This document shows, one piece after another, positions 1 to 10,140 of a stretch of DNA of 64,000 nt. Within the stretch, counting starts at the first letter, position 1. Each line of letters starts with the position of its first letter. The position numbers and the translations under genes are program-made. The stretch is from Certhia americana (lineage: Eukaryota > Chordata > Aves > Passeriformes > Certhiidae): contig CM031878.1 in assembly GCA_018697195.1 (NCBI GenBank), positions 66,891,331-66,955,330 of the forward strand, read 5' to 3'. Below the pieces are notes generated by a model. That model ran no database searches and had not been told where the DNA came from. It worked only from the letters and a program-made list of their open reading frames with translations.

Positions 1-628
1 ACAACATTCGTCAGAAGCAAGTATCATCTCAGCAGTATAAATCGTCAATAAAATTCTCCCCTACTGGCACACGGAGCAGAAGTCCTTTTTTTTGTTTGTT
101 TGTTAGGGTTTTGTTCGTCTTGCTTAACGAAAAAACAAAAAGAAAAGGAAAAAAGAAAAAAAAAATGCTGCGCACCCCCTTACCCTTACAACTTACGAGT
201 GGGAGGTAAAGTTCACATTTCAGAGTGAAGCAATCAAGGACCAGATTTTTGTTTTTTGGCTTTATGAAGAAGCACCGAGAGGTAAAATCACACATATAAA
301 AAAAAAAAAAAAATTAAAAAACATTTTAAAAAAAAGAACAAAAAAAGAAGAAAAAAAAATAAAGAAAGAAGGAAAAAAAAAAATGTTTCCCCAACTTCAC
401 ACTCCGTCTTCAGCCCCGGACCTGGGAGCCATCCGAGATCAGTAGTAATATCCACGAAACAAACATACAGGGCCCGGGTTAAAAGACAGGAATGTGATAA
501 CATCGGGAGAAATTGAGTGAAAGGGAGGAAGGAAAACAAAAGAAGAAAGGACTGAAAATCTGGGGTGGATTCCGCCTGTATGGGGGAAGTGGCATTTTGC
601 GACCGTCAGACAGATCTGATTCTGAAGT

Positions 629-712
629 CACTTGAGGGGAAATGGCGGGGGAGGCGGGGGGGAGGGAGGAGGAGGGGGGGCGAGGAAGAGGAGGAGGAGC
701 GGGAGGGGGGAA
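629..712 (+). repeat. G-rich polypurine tract, possible G-quadruplex
   Basis: Almost uninterrupted purine sequence on the plus strand with many runs of three to seven G separated by short A/G spacers. Such tracts can form G-quadruplex or triplex DNA and are common near vertebrate promoters (established). Function here is not shown. Confidence 0.6.
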
Positions 713-891
713 TCACTGATCTGATTAAACCGGTTATCAAAACATTTTGTGGAGTGGAGGAAGGTATGCGTGCGCTCAAAACGAACTAAATCTTCCAGGG
801 GAGAGATTCACAGGAGGGGTGGGTTGCATGTCCCACGTCCGTCAGTCCGTCCCTCCCCCACCAGCCTAGCGCAGCGATTTTAAAAAATAAG

Positions 892-895
<4 letters not shown>

Positions 896-941
<46 letters not shown>

Positions 942-950
942 AAAAAAAAA
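896..950 (+). repeat. Poly(A) run (A44, TT, A9)
   Basis: A pure run of 44 A at 896-939 is followed by TT and nine more A. No retrotransposon body is recognisable upstream of it, so it is listed as a simple homopolymer rather than an insertion tail. Confidence 0.9.
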
Positions 951-984
951 GCATAGGAACGTATCAGTTTCGAATTGCTGTCTC

Positions 985-998
985 GGGGGGGGGGGGGG
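985..998 (+). repeat. Poly(G) run, G14
   Basis: Fourteen consecutive G, about 35 bases after the A44 tract. Pure G runs this long are uncommon in vertebrate DNA and difficult for several sequencing chemistries, so the exact length may be unreliable. Confidence 0.9.
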
Positions 999-1043
999 AA
1001 TAAAACAAGAAAACCAGTGCGCTAGGCTAGTCAGTCATGCGGT

Positions 1044-1062
1044 AAGTAATTAAGTAATTAAG
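1044..1062 (+). promoter_or_regulatory. Duplicated homeodomain-type motif (TAAGTAAT x2)
   Basis: Two head-to-tail copies of an 8-base unit reading TAAGTAAT, each giving a TAATTA or TAAT core. They lie about 190 bases upstream of the first CpG island. TAAT cores are the classic homeodomain recognition sequence (established). Occupancy or function is inference. Confidence 0.3.
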
Positions 1063-1229
1063 TCCGAGGAGATAAAAGCGACGACTTTTTGTCAGGACAG
1101 ATCGCTCCCACCTATTGTCTCAGCAAACCGCTGCAGTTACGTATCACCCCATCCCTTCACTCTGCCTCCCTCCCCCCTCCACAGGTCAGACGGTCCGGAG
1201 CTTTAGCTTGTATTTTATTAGCCGGCGAT

Positions 1230-1700
1230 GGGAAGTAAAAGGCCGTAATGAATTTGCCGGTGGGGAGAGGGCGGGGGAGCGCGGTGGCTCCGCTCACGTG
1301 ACGACGCGGGCTCATTTGCCGCGCCGCCGCCGAGCGGGGAAGGAGCAAGGATCGGGCGCCCCTCACCAACCGGCGGGCCGGCACGCACAGCCCTGCCCGG
1401 CCCCGCCGCCTTGCCGGAGCACCAGGAGCGCCCAGCCGAGCCCCCAGCCGCTCCCCGGGGGGCGTTTACTCAGGCTTCCCTCCCTGCGCCTCAGGGACGC
1501 AACGGCGAGACGGCGCTGGAAGCGGCCGAGGCATCAGCCGCCGAGGGGACGGTGCCACCCACACCGCCCCGATCAGCCTGGCGTTCTGGTGTTCTCGGTG
1601 GTGAAAGGCGAGGTGGCTTGCCGCTCTGCGGTGCCCCATCGTCCTGATAACGCGCGCAGGATCTCGCGGGCCGGGGGGAAAGGGGGGGCGGGGAAGCAAT
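1230..1700. promoter_or_regulatory. CpG island 1, candidate promoter
   Basis: This block is strongly GC-rich with dense CpG, unlike the AT-rich surroundings. It contains a perfect E-box in the extended form CACGTGAC at 1295-1302 (USF/TFE3-type, established motif class) and a run of GCCGCC units near 1320-1333. There is no clear TATA box, as is usual for CpG-island promoters. Open frames cross the island on both strands and in several frames, which is expected when stop codons are rare, so I do not call them genes. The island could start transcription to the left, to the right, or both. No splice donor convincing enough to define a first exon was seen. Confidence 0.55.
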
Positions 1701-2574
1701 GCAGACTGGGCTGAAATGGTGTCATTTATTCCCCCACACCCCATTCCCCCCGCTCTGGGTTAGTTAAAACCCAAAAAGGCACTACCGCTTTTAAACGCCC
1801 CCCACAGTGCAACGTGAAGTAGATGTGGGTGGCTACAGTGCTTTCACCTCTTATCCTCAATAAATAACCGGTTTGGGGATTGTTTTGGGGGGTTTTTTTC
1901 TCCTTTAAAGATCCCCACGGAACCCTAGTACCGCACTCCAAAAATCGTAACACTCACGTTTGCGAGGAAAAAAAAAATAAAAGATCCCCTCTAAGGCTTA
2001 TAGACACACCACGGCAACAGTACGTACGGTCTGTATTGGCGCGAGTGACCTTTCCTTCTAAGGCAATGAGTGTGTTTTGTGGCAGGCCGCTTTTTATTTT
2101 AGGACAAAAATTTCTAAGTCTTCAACAATTATGTGTTTGGAGGACGAGAGGCACCGATATCATGACCCTTCCGTCTTTTAAAACAAAATTTAAACAAACA
2201 ACGACCAAAAAAAAAAAAAAAAAAAAAAAAAAACAAAAAAAAAAAAACGAAGGGAAACCAAAAAAAGATAAAAACTGGGGGAGACGAAAAGCAACGCGGC
2301 AGGTGTGTCTGTCCCTCACAGGGCTGACCCAGGCACAGGGGACAGGGGCGCTGCCCACACGGGCAGCGGCGAGGGGGGAGTGGGAGCTCGCTCCGCGCAC
2401 GGTCACCTGAGAGGGACTTTTCTTTGTTCGCGATGCCCTTTCACCAGCTGCCGCCAATCAGGCCACCAGTTTTATGAAACCGGGCCATGTGGGCCCGCCG
2501 CTCCTACTGCCTGCCGGCGAGGGCGAGAGACACAAAACACGCACCCGCTAGCACCACGGCACCAGCTGGCGTCT
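1701..2574. other. Island flank, no gene seen
   Basis: Mixed sequence between CpG island 1 and the minisatellite. It includes an A-rich tract (A27, C, A13 at 2207-2247) and a second moderately GC-rich patch around 2290-2540 with a CCAAT motif near 2453-2457. Open frames here traverse the A tract or overlap frames on the other strand and are not supported as genes. Confidence 0.5.
2207..2247 (+). repeat. Poly(A) tract
   Basis: A run of 27 A, one C, then 13 A. No retroelement body or target-site duplication was recognised beside it. Confidence 0.9.
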
Positions 2575-3600
2575 GTACGCACACCCGGCTCAACCAACTG
2601 CACCCAGCTAAATCACCCCTGCACACCATGCTCAACACACTGCACCCCGCTATCCTCAACCGGCACACCTGCTCAACACACCTGCACCCATCTATCCTCA
2701 CCCCCCCACATGCAAAACAACTGCACCCCGCTTCTCCACCCCCACACAGCACAACACCACTGCCCCCCGCCGCTATCCTCCACCCCTGCACACACTTGAT
2801 CAACCCTGCACCCCGCTATCGCACCCCGCACACTGCACAACATCACTCACCGCTCTCCTCCCCCCTGCACAAACCCTGCTCTACACACTGCAACCTCTAA
2901 TCATCACCCCTGCACAGACACCTTGGCTCACACACTGCACCCGCTATCCTCACCCTGCACACACCTGCACCCTGCAAAACACCACTGCACCCGCACAACA
3001 CAGCACCCATATATCCTCACCCCCGAAAACAACTCGCCCCGGTATCTCCACACGACGCCACACACTGCACCCCGCACACACTGCACCAAATTATCCTCAC
3101 AAGCACACAAGAGCACCCCTCTAGCCTCACCCCCGCCACACACGGCAACCTCTTATCCTCAACCCGAACCAACGCACCCGTATCTCACAACAGCACACAC
3201 ACGCGGCCCGCTACCCTACCCGCTATCCTCACCCCGCACATGCACCCTGCACACAACTGAACACTCGATCCTCACACCCGCACACACTGCACCCCTCTAT
3301 CCTCACCCACGCACACACTGCACCCCTCTATCATCCCACAGCACACAAGCACCCCTCTATCCTCACCCCCACCACACTGACCCCGCACAACGCACCCCTC
3401 TTCCTCCCCCCACACACTGCACCCCGCACAACTGACAACCCTCTATCCTCACACCACACATGCACCCCGACAACATGCACCCCTCTCTCCTCACCCCCGC
3501 ACACATGCACCCCTCTATCTCACCCCCGCAAACAACTGCCACACCCTCTATCCTCACCATCGCACACTGCGCCCCGCACCACACACGGGGTACCCTCACA
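2575..3600. repeat. Irregular C/A-rich minisatellite, about 1 kb
   Basis: A degenerate tandem array. The recurring blocks are CTATCCTCACCC followed by GCACACACTGCACCCC or close variants, giving a unit near 30 bases in the right half and longer, mixed units in the left half. Copies differ by many single-base indels and substitutions. The plus strand is extremely poor in G, so the array is strongly strand-asymmetric. Open frames on the minus strand show repeated peptide blocks such as VRIEGC, but these are translated repeats with no other coding sign. The array lies between two CpG islands. Unit irregularity may be natural decay or assembly noise. Confidence 0.85.
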
Positions 3601-4626
3601 CGTTGAACTCACACGCCGCTCAGCACACGCAAGAGAAGCCCCTCGCTCTGCAGCCCGCAGATACACCGAGCCTGCTTGCTGCAGCAGATAACGAATTAGT
3701 GTTTCCCATTTCAATTATCCTAAATAAAATTTAAGTGCTAGGGAGAGGAAAGAAATGAAGGGAAAAAAAAAAAAAAAAAAAAAAAAAAGAAGGGGGAGGA
3801 GGGGAAAAAAAATAGAAAACCAAGGTGGAGTGTAGCTCTGCCAAGACTCACACATCGGGAGGAAGACTCCCTCATTTCGTTTTAATTTAATTTCAGGGCA
3901 GTTTTCGAAGCCATGATGAATGATTTTTCTGTGCCGATTTCAAAGAGGCAATTTGGAATCTCAGTCATAATTTTTAAATGCCCCCTCATTCAAAATTATA
4001 ACAGCTTGAAGCCAGCGAGAGAGGGTTGCTGATACACATGTGTGACTATTTTCGTGCTTAGTGGAGGAGAAAAGCAAACAGTGTCTGGAGGAAGGGGCTG
4101 AGGGAAGGTTCAGGGTAGGGCACACACTGCACCCCACCTCTGCTTGGGGGTCACCAAGGCGCATCTCCGCTCTCGGATCAACCCTCTTTCTTGCATTCAC
4201 TTTTTCAGCTCATCATGCATTTTATTACATGTTCATTTTTACAATATGGCTTAAGTTAGACAGGTCGTTGTTGGGTTTTTTTGGTTTTTGTTTTTTTTTT
4301 TTTTTTTTTAGTGAAGTGTAATTGCCAGCGGACCCCTATAACTACCACGGGTGAACAGCTCACAGGACTTAGTCAACCCAAATCTTCCCTACGGGCTTCT
4401 GTGTCGCTCGAAAAATATCCCCCTTAATTCATTCCTTACTGTTACGTTGGGAGCCATTATGATACACCCCTGCGTTAAATTGCGTTTTTTAACCCTTCGC
4501 GGACGGCGAGGGTGGGATGGGGGCGGTGGCGGCCGCCGCCCGCGGACACAGGGGGGTCGGGAGGTGGGGGGCACTGCCCCTGGCCCCGAAGACACCCTGT
4601 TCCTTTTAATACCCCTAAGCACGATC
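3601..4626. other. Single-copy-looking DNA with poly(A)/poly(T), no gene seen
   Basis: After the minisatellite the sequence becomes single-copy looking. It contains an A26 tract at 3763-3788, a T19 tract at 4291-4309 and a GC-rich patch about 4500-4600. No splice-flanked open frame or RNA gene was recognised. The 4389-4783 open frames are artefacts of the neighbouring GC-rich and T-rich tracts. Confidence 0.5.
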
Positions 4627-4691
4627 TTTTTTTTTTTTTTTTTTCCTCTTTTTTTTTTTTTTTCTCTTTTTGTTTTTTTTTTTTTTTTTTT
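4627..4691 (-). repeat. Long T-rich tract (poly(A) on the minus strand)
   Basis: About 65 bases of T with a few C and one G interruptions, immediately right of a GC-rich patch. Read on the minus strand it encodes a lysine/glutamate-rich chance peptide in several frames, which should not be taken as a gene. Confidence 0.9.
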
Positions 4692-6779
4692 CCCCTTCCT
4701 TTTCCCCTTGATCTCGCTGGGAATGATTCCCCTGTGAAAATCGATACGGGATGTTTTTCTTGCCAAACGTACGCATCGCCCAAGTCAAAATTTCCGGCAA
4801 GAAGTCAAAGCGTGGCATTTACGATGTCCTGCACACCCATGACAGGGTGACAAAGTACCTCTTTGGATTTCGTCCAGATGAGGAAATCACGCCCGCGTGA
4901 GCGTCCCCGCGTTGTAGGCTTCCCATCAAAGGGGCGATTAATGGAGAGGTACCAGAGGAGCAAACCCCCCTCAGACACGGTTTTGCTGCGGGGGCTTTGC
5001 AGAAGGCGAAACAAGACTAGTGGGGATAAAACCCGCCCGTGGCGTGGCACCCGACTGCACTATGGCCACCAAGTCACCGTGACCAGGGGCTCTGGAAGAA
5101 AAAGCTGCCCTCCAGGTCCCTTCGTTGGGATCACCACCGTATGCTACCTTGGGAGGCCTTGAGGCTGCCGGTCTGAGAGTGCTCCGCTTCTCCTGTGTAA
5201 AAATACTTCCCCTCCAGGGGCTGATAATGAAGGGTTTATTAGCAGGGATATGTTCATTGTCAAGGAGGCCCTTGATCACATTAAATGTTTAAGCCATTAC
5301 TGGGGGGGGGGGGGGGGGCGCGGGGGGCGGGGAGGGAAGGAAGCTAATAAAATAAAAGAAAGTCATGGCATGTGTGTAGCACAAACGAGAAGTGCTGAGG
5401 TGTGGACAGTGAACACATCCCTGCCCTCCCGCCCGGGAGCTGGGACAATTCAGGGATAATTGCAAGGAAGGCCTGCGAGCGGCCACTTCCCAGCCGGTGC
5501 GGCAGCGGAGACGGCTGGAGACGCTGGCACCCTCCCCCCAAGGAGGGGACACTTGTGCCCAGCACTTGGAATTTGTGGAGGAATGGACATGCATAATGTT
5601 ACAAGGTACCGAAAATCACGATTTTTCCGGCGTAGCTCTTGAGCGATGTCACTCACTGGTTACCAGAATTTTAAGATCAGCAACACCAAGCTTTTGGTCT
5701 ACTTAGTCGTGGATCACTATTCCTGTTTCCTTACAGTATGTATTTTTCAGATTTAGGTAATGGCTCTGATTTTTTTCAGTATCGACCTCTGTTTAGACAC
5801 GTTTCACTTTGGGCTGCTTCTTGTCTGCAAAATTACAGTCATTTTCACATTATTATACAGTGAGTAGGAGACGGTTTGTATTTAGCGTTGGGTGGGGGAA
5901 GGGGTATTATGGGAAGTGATCTGCTACGGTCAGCACATAATTTCAACCCAAAGAAAATTGCTTCTGAATAGATGGTCTGTTAACTAGCCAAGGAACAGTC
6001 ACTGGGAGAGATTGCAAAAATGCCTCTGCTTTATCTGCCTTACACCATCATTTTAATTTTTGAAAGCAACAGGCAGTGGAAGAGCCATTTCTCCAACCAC
6101 AGAGGCCAACTGATGGGTAAAGAATCCTTAAAAACCTTCGATCACAAATTTCATAGGGGAGCCTCCCCTCTCGCACTGTTCCCTCCTGGCTTTTGTGCAT
6201 GAGTTACAGGAAGGAGCCTGTCCAGCGTACTGCATGGTCACCGAAGCAGTTTTTATTTATCCATTTCTGCGGTATAAATCTCAGCAAGACCGATCGCCGG
6301 CCCGTGGGTGCATCTGCAGCAGTTGATTCCCATGAGCGGCTGCAAAAGGACCACCAAACTCACATTGTCTTGTCAAGTTGAGAATGTCGGTATTTCAAAA
6401 ATTGCCAGGGCCCGCTGTGTGATTTAGTGGCTTTTCCACCTTAATTTCAACCTGTTCGCCAAATTAAATTACAACTATGTATTTCTGTGCCTTTTACAAG
6501 ACCGACAATAGGCCAATAAATTAGTGATGTTTGTCTAAAATAGGAAATCCGTGTTTGATTGATGCAGCTGCAGACTGCTGATAATACCAAGAGAAGGCCA
6601 TTCGGCCCCCCTGGTCCCTGACCTGCCTGACCTGGTCCCTGGTTTTTGTTGGGGGGTTTTTTGTTTGTTTGTTTTGTTAGGAGGGTTGTGGGGTTTTGCC
6701 GGTTGTGTTTTTGGGGTTCTTTTTGTTGCTGGGTTTCTTTTTTCTTTAAACTTTGCCAGACATACGCATGGCACAGCCC
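4692..6779. promoter_or_regulatory. Single-copy block between islands, possible conserved enhancer DNA
   Basis: About 2 kb without recognisable transposons or genes. The 5580-6600 part looks rich in developmental transcription-factor motifs: a PBX-type TGATTGAT at 6556-6563 next to an E-box CAGCTG at 6565-6570, and several AT-rich homeodomain cores in the sequence to the left. This texture, adjacent to a strong CpG island, is typical of conserved non-coding regulatory DNA, but conservation itself cannot be judged from one sequence. A pure G17 run interrupts it at 5302-5318. Confidence 0.3.
5302..5318 (+). repeat. Poly(G) run, G17
   Basis: Seventeen consecutive G, followed by further G-rich sequence to about 5340. 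This is a potential G-quadruplex site and a likely place for base-call or length error. Confidence 0.9.
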
Positions 6780-7115
6780 AGGAAGTATCGCCGCCGAAGC
6801 TCTCTTTGTTGCGCGGAGGGGCGGCCAGGCCGGCGGGCCGTGAGGAGAGGCTCCTTCCCGCCCCTCCCGCGGCCGCGCGCTGCCCGCTCCCCCGGCCGAG
6901 GAGCGGGCGGCGCCCAATCAGCGCGCCAGAAATCGCTTTCGCGGCTCGCCATTGGCCGGCGGCGCGCTGGGGCGGGGCGGGGCGGTGGCCGCGCGCGGGC
7001 CGCGGGGGAGTTGGTGTGGAGCGGTGCGGGCGCCGCGCCTGAGGGGAGCGGTGCGGGCCCCGCGTCACGGCCCGCCGCCGACAGCACTGCGGTTCAACTT
7101 GCCGGGCTAAACTGC
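6780..7115 (+). promoter_or_regulatory. CpG island 2 with CCAAT and GC boxes, best promoter candidate
   Basis: This is the most promoter-like segment in the window. It is extremely GC- and CpG-rich. It contains a CCAAT box at 6914-6918, an inverted CCAAT (ATTGG) at 6951-6955 about 37 bases on, and a GC-box cluster at 6969-6985 with overlapping GGGGCGG units. Two CCAAT boxes just upstream of Sp1-type boxes are a classic NF-Y/Sp1 TATA-less promoter layout (established). By that layout transcription would start around 6990-7100 and could run right toward the exon at 28996 (inference), although such islands are often bidirectional. No strong splice donor is obvious downstream, so the first exon end is undefined. 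Open frames across the island occur in both directions and are not called genes. Confidence 0.6.
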
Positions 7116-8034
7116 AGTAATGCCACCTAGTCCTACCGCCGTTTGCAGCAAAGCCTTAATTGCCTCCCCTCATTCAGCCTCTCTCCACTTCTCCCTTTGT
7201 TTCCGCCTTCCATGGTGCAGGAGCACGGCTACGCGTCGTGCTTCCAAGCTCGGCATTATAGACAGCATGTCTGCAAAGATTAACCCATCGTTCGCTTTCT
7301 CTTCAAGTTTGCACCAGAGAGAGGGCAAAAATCCATTTCTCATCAGGACTTGTTTGTCAGACTAATTATGTAAACAATGAGTGGCGTTTCTGTCCTCCAC
7401 AACCTTCTGCACGTAAAAGTTTTCTCATAGTAAGATTTGAAAGCAACGCACTGGAAGTTGTATCGATCACAAAGTTTTGGGTTAGCGCATCCTTAGAACT
7501 CTCGGAATATCCCACAGTATAAGTGGACAAACTTTCAATGGATGTGCACGAACTACTGGCTCTGCAGATTAGTTGTGGGTAATTTATTACAGCATTGCTG
7601 ACTGCCAGTGATCCACAGACCAGAGTGTGGGAACTGATGACACAAACTACAGAGGAGTCATTATACACTTGGCAGATACTTCTGTTAGACACCACTTTTT
7701 TTTTTTCTTTCTTTTTTTCTTTCTTTTTTTTTCCCCCCACAGGAAATGCTGACAATGTTTCCTTCTTCCTTAGAACAGTCCATAGACTCTTTTACATCTA
7801 TCTGCATATCTAGAGGTCAGTGTCTCTGACGTTTCAGCATACAAATATAGTTTCTATATGGAAACAAAGTGCTGTTGTGTTGTTTATTGAAGAGCAACAA
7901 AGATGACCTGACGACTAGATGGAATGATTTATGAAAGAGCCTCTGTGTGCATATGTGTAATTATTTGGGGGTACAGAGAGAGTGTAAAAGGTAAACAGGA
8001 TAAAAACTGTCCTTCTGATAGCACAGAGAAAGAC

Positions 8035-8160
8035 AAGAAAACAAAAGAAAACAAAAAAAAGTGAGAAAAGAAAATGGAGAAAAGAAAAAAAGAAAAAAAA
8101 AAAAAGAAAAGGAGAGGAAAATAAAAGAATAAAAGAAAAGAGGAAAACAGAAAAGCAACA
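8035..8160. repeat. A/G-rich low-complexity tract
   Basis: Mostly A with scattered G, such as repeated AAAAG units. It produces a chance F/S/L-rich open frame on the minus strand. Ordinary simple sequence. Confidence 0.8.
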
Positions 8161-10017
8161 GTTGAAAATAAATATATAAATAAAAATCCTTAACAGTGAA
8201 ATGTATTAATTAGTGAAATAAATATGCAAGGAGTAAATGAGAATGAAGTTCCTAAGTCCCATAGTATAGGACTTGAAAATTACTCTGGAAAAAGGACTAA
8301 AAATAAATAATATGGGTAATTACTCTGTCTTGGCATTAGAGTGGACTGAATGACCCAGTAAGTCTTTCCTATTTTGTAAATTAACAGCTCTCTGAAGATC
8401 TGCTGTACAATTTGAATTACAAACCTTTTATCTAGACAAGAGTATAGCCTTCAGTTCGTTGTATAGATAGTCAATTTTTCAAGTAACTTAAACAGCATAT
8501 TTATTTATGTAGTGCTTTGTGTAAACATTCAGATAACATTAAAACATTTATTTTGTTCATAATAGAGAATGTGTTCTGGGAAACAAGCAATACATGTTGA
8601 AATCTGTTACAGTCTTGTCATAGGATGAGCTTAATGTTTCACAGTCGATTATAATTTGTAATAGAAATGATAGATGCAGTTTCAGTATTTTAGTAGGACA
8701 GCGTGTCCATGTTGTAGTCTTGCTAAGGTGAAAAATGTACAAAAGGCCAGTGGCTGGGTACTTCACATTTCCAGAGAGAACAAATGAGCATGGGGAAATG
8801 AAACTGAATCTTAGTGAATAGGATTTGATTGCTTTATTAGAGGAAAGGCTAGGAGTCATAGGCCAGGGAGAAGGAAGATGTCTTGAGATGGAATTTGAGG
8901 AGGAGTTGCCAGTTAGGCATAAGGAGTCTGCAGGAAAAGTGGGTTTGAGAGGGACTTTCCCAATGTGAAAGGATAGCAAGAAGCATGATGTTGAATAAGC
9001 AGAAGGAATAGTCCAGATATAAGATCAGATAGCATATACCAGGAATAAGATAAAGGTGACTAACAGTCAGAATATGTAGTGCCTGGTAAAGTGAGGAATG
9101 ACTCCAAAAGTTTTCAGAGCCAAGGTTAGGTAAATCATCCTTGGGGGAAGAGTGAGGAAAACATGCTGCTACATTTTTGACAGAAAGGAGCTTGAAGACA
9201 AATGACCCTTGAAAATCCTCCAGAGAAGAATCAGTCTGTTTGGATGTAGGTTTAAACCCAGTAGGTTTAAAAACTGCAGAGGTGTAGAAGAAAACCTATG
9301 CTCTGGGACAACACAAATACTGAAGATTTTGATAAGCAGGATGAGAAGCATTTAAACGAACTAAATATGTTAGCAACTGGAGCTACAACTGAAGAGAATA
9401 ACTCTAAGAACTTCTCTATGGGTACCCTCTTGCTTTCGTGACTGTCCTTGTTGCTCTTTCGTTGTTTTCTTTGCTGTATTGGGACAGGAGAGAAACACAA
9501 AGAAAACTTTGTACCCTCAACTACACAAGGAGGGACCTGCTCTAAAAGCAGCATGAGGAAACAGGGAGCAAGACGGTAGGAGAGGAGAGAGGGTGATGAG
9601 GCCAAGAGAGGGAGACAATGAAGAAGACAATGTAAATGCAAAAAGAGAAGATTAATATGGAAGATGGGGAATTGGGACACCTGTTCTCAGCTATCTAAGG
9701 ATCATTATGTGACAACTTCTGTGATTTGGTCATTTTGCCTTGAGATAGTAACTAAAGCAACAAGTGAATGTGAAAACATCAGTGATTCCTTTTGCCAAAA
9801 GTAACACAGCTATGTTTTTTTATGGGTGATGAAACATAATTGGGTGAGACATTACTCATTTCAAGGTTTACATTCTCCGCGGAGCTACCTGAAACACTGC
9901 AGAACTGCACTGTTGACATTTGAGGAGAAGACCCATCCAGCTTTTAGATATTTTCTTCAGAGGTATGATTGCAAAAGTTTAATTTGAAAAGAAGCCTGGT
10001 AAATAAAAGAGAAAATG

Positions 10018-10140
10018 AAAAAAAACCAAACCAAAACAAAAAACACCACAACAAATAACAACAACAACAAACCTCAAAGCAAAATAAACAAAACCAAAAA
10101 CAAACTGAAAAAAACACAAATAACAAATCAAAACCAAAAA
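10018..10140. repeat. A/C-rich low-complexity tract
   Basis: Irregular AAAC, AAC and CAACAA units with no clean period. The minus-strand open frame over it is a low-complexity F/V/C-rich artefact. Confidence 0.8.

Larger units (their letters stand above)
1..1229. other. Promoter-flank DNA, purine/homopolymer rich, no gene seen
   Basis: No supportable gene. The stretch alternates A-rich blocks (about 143-166, 299-384), a G-rich polypurine block (about 629-712), a 44-base A run and a 14-base G run. Open frames here run through these low-complexity tracts on both strands and look like chance. The composition and its position just left of a CpG island suggest flanking promoter DNA of a nearby transcription unit (inference). 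Confidence 0.6.

Noticed and set aside
1115..1714. 199-codon plus-strand open frame across CpG island 1
   Set aside because: Stops are rare in such GC-rich DNA. Overlapping open frames occur on the other strand and in other frames, and the peptide is a compositionally biased R/P/A-rich string with no domain.
2923..3599. Histidine/threonine/proline-rich and VRIEGC-repeat peptides
   Set aside because: They are translations of the minisatellite. Repeat periodicity is irregular and breaks frame, and no start or splice context is seen.
4389..4783. Lysine-rich minus-strand open frames near 4.4-4.8 kb
   Set aside because: They translate the T-rich tract at 4627-4691 in three frames. This is simple sequence, not a gene.
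6535..7068. 177-codon minus-strand open frame, and 125-codon plus-strand frames, over CpG island 2
   Set aside because: Mutually overlapping in both directions, driven by GC-rich composition and a simple T/G tract. No domain or splice context.
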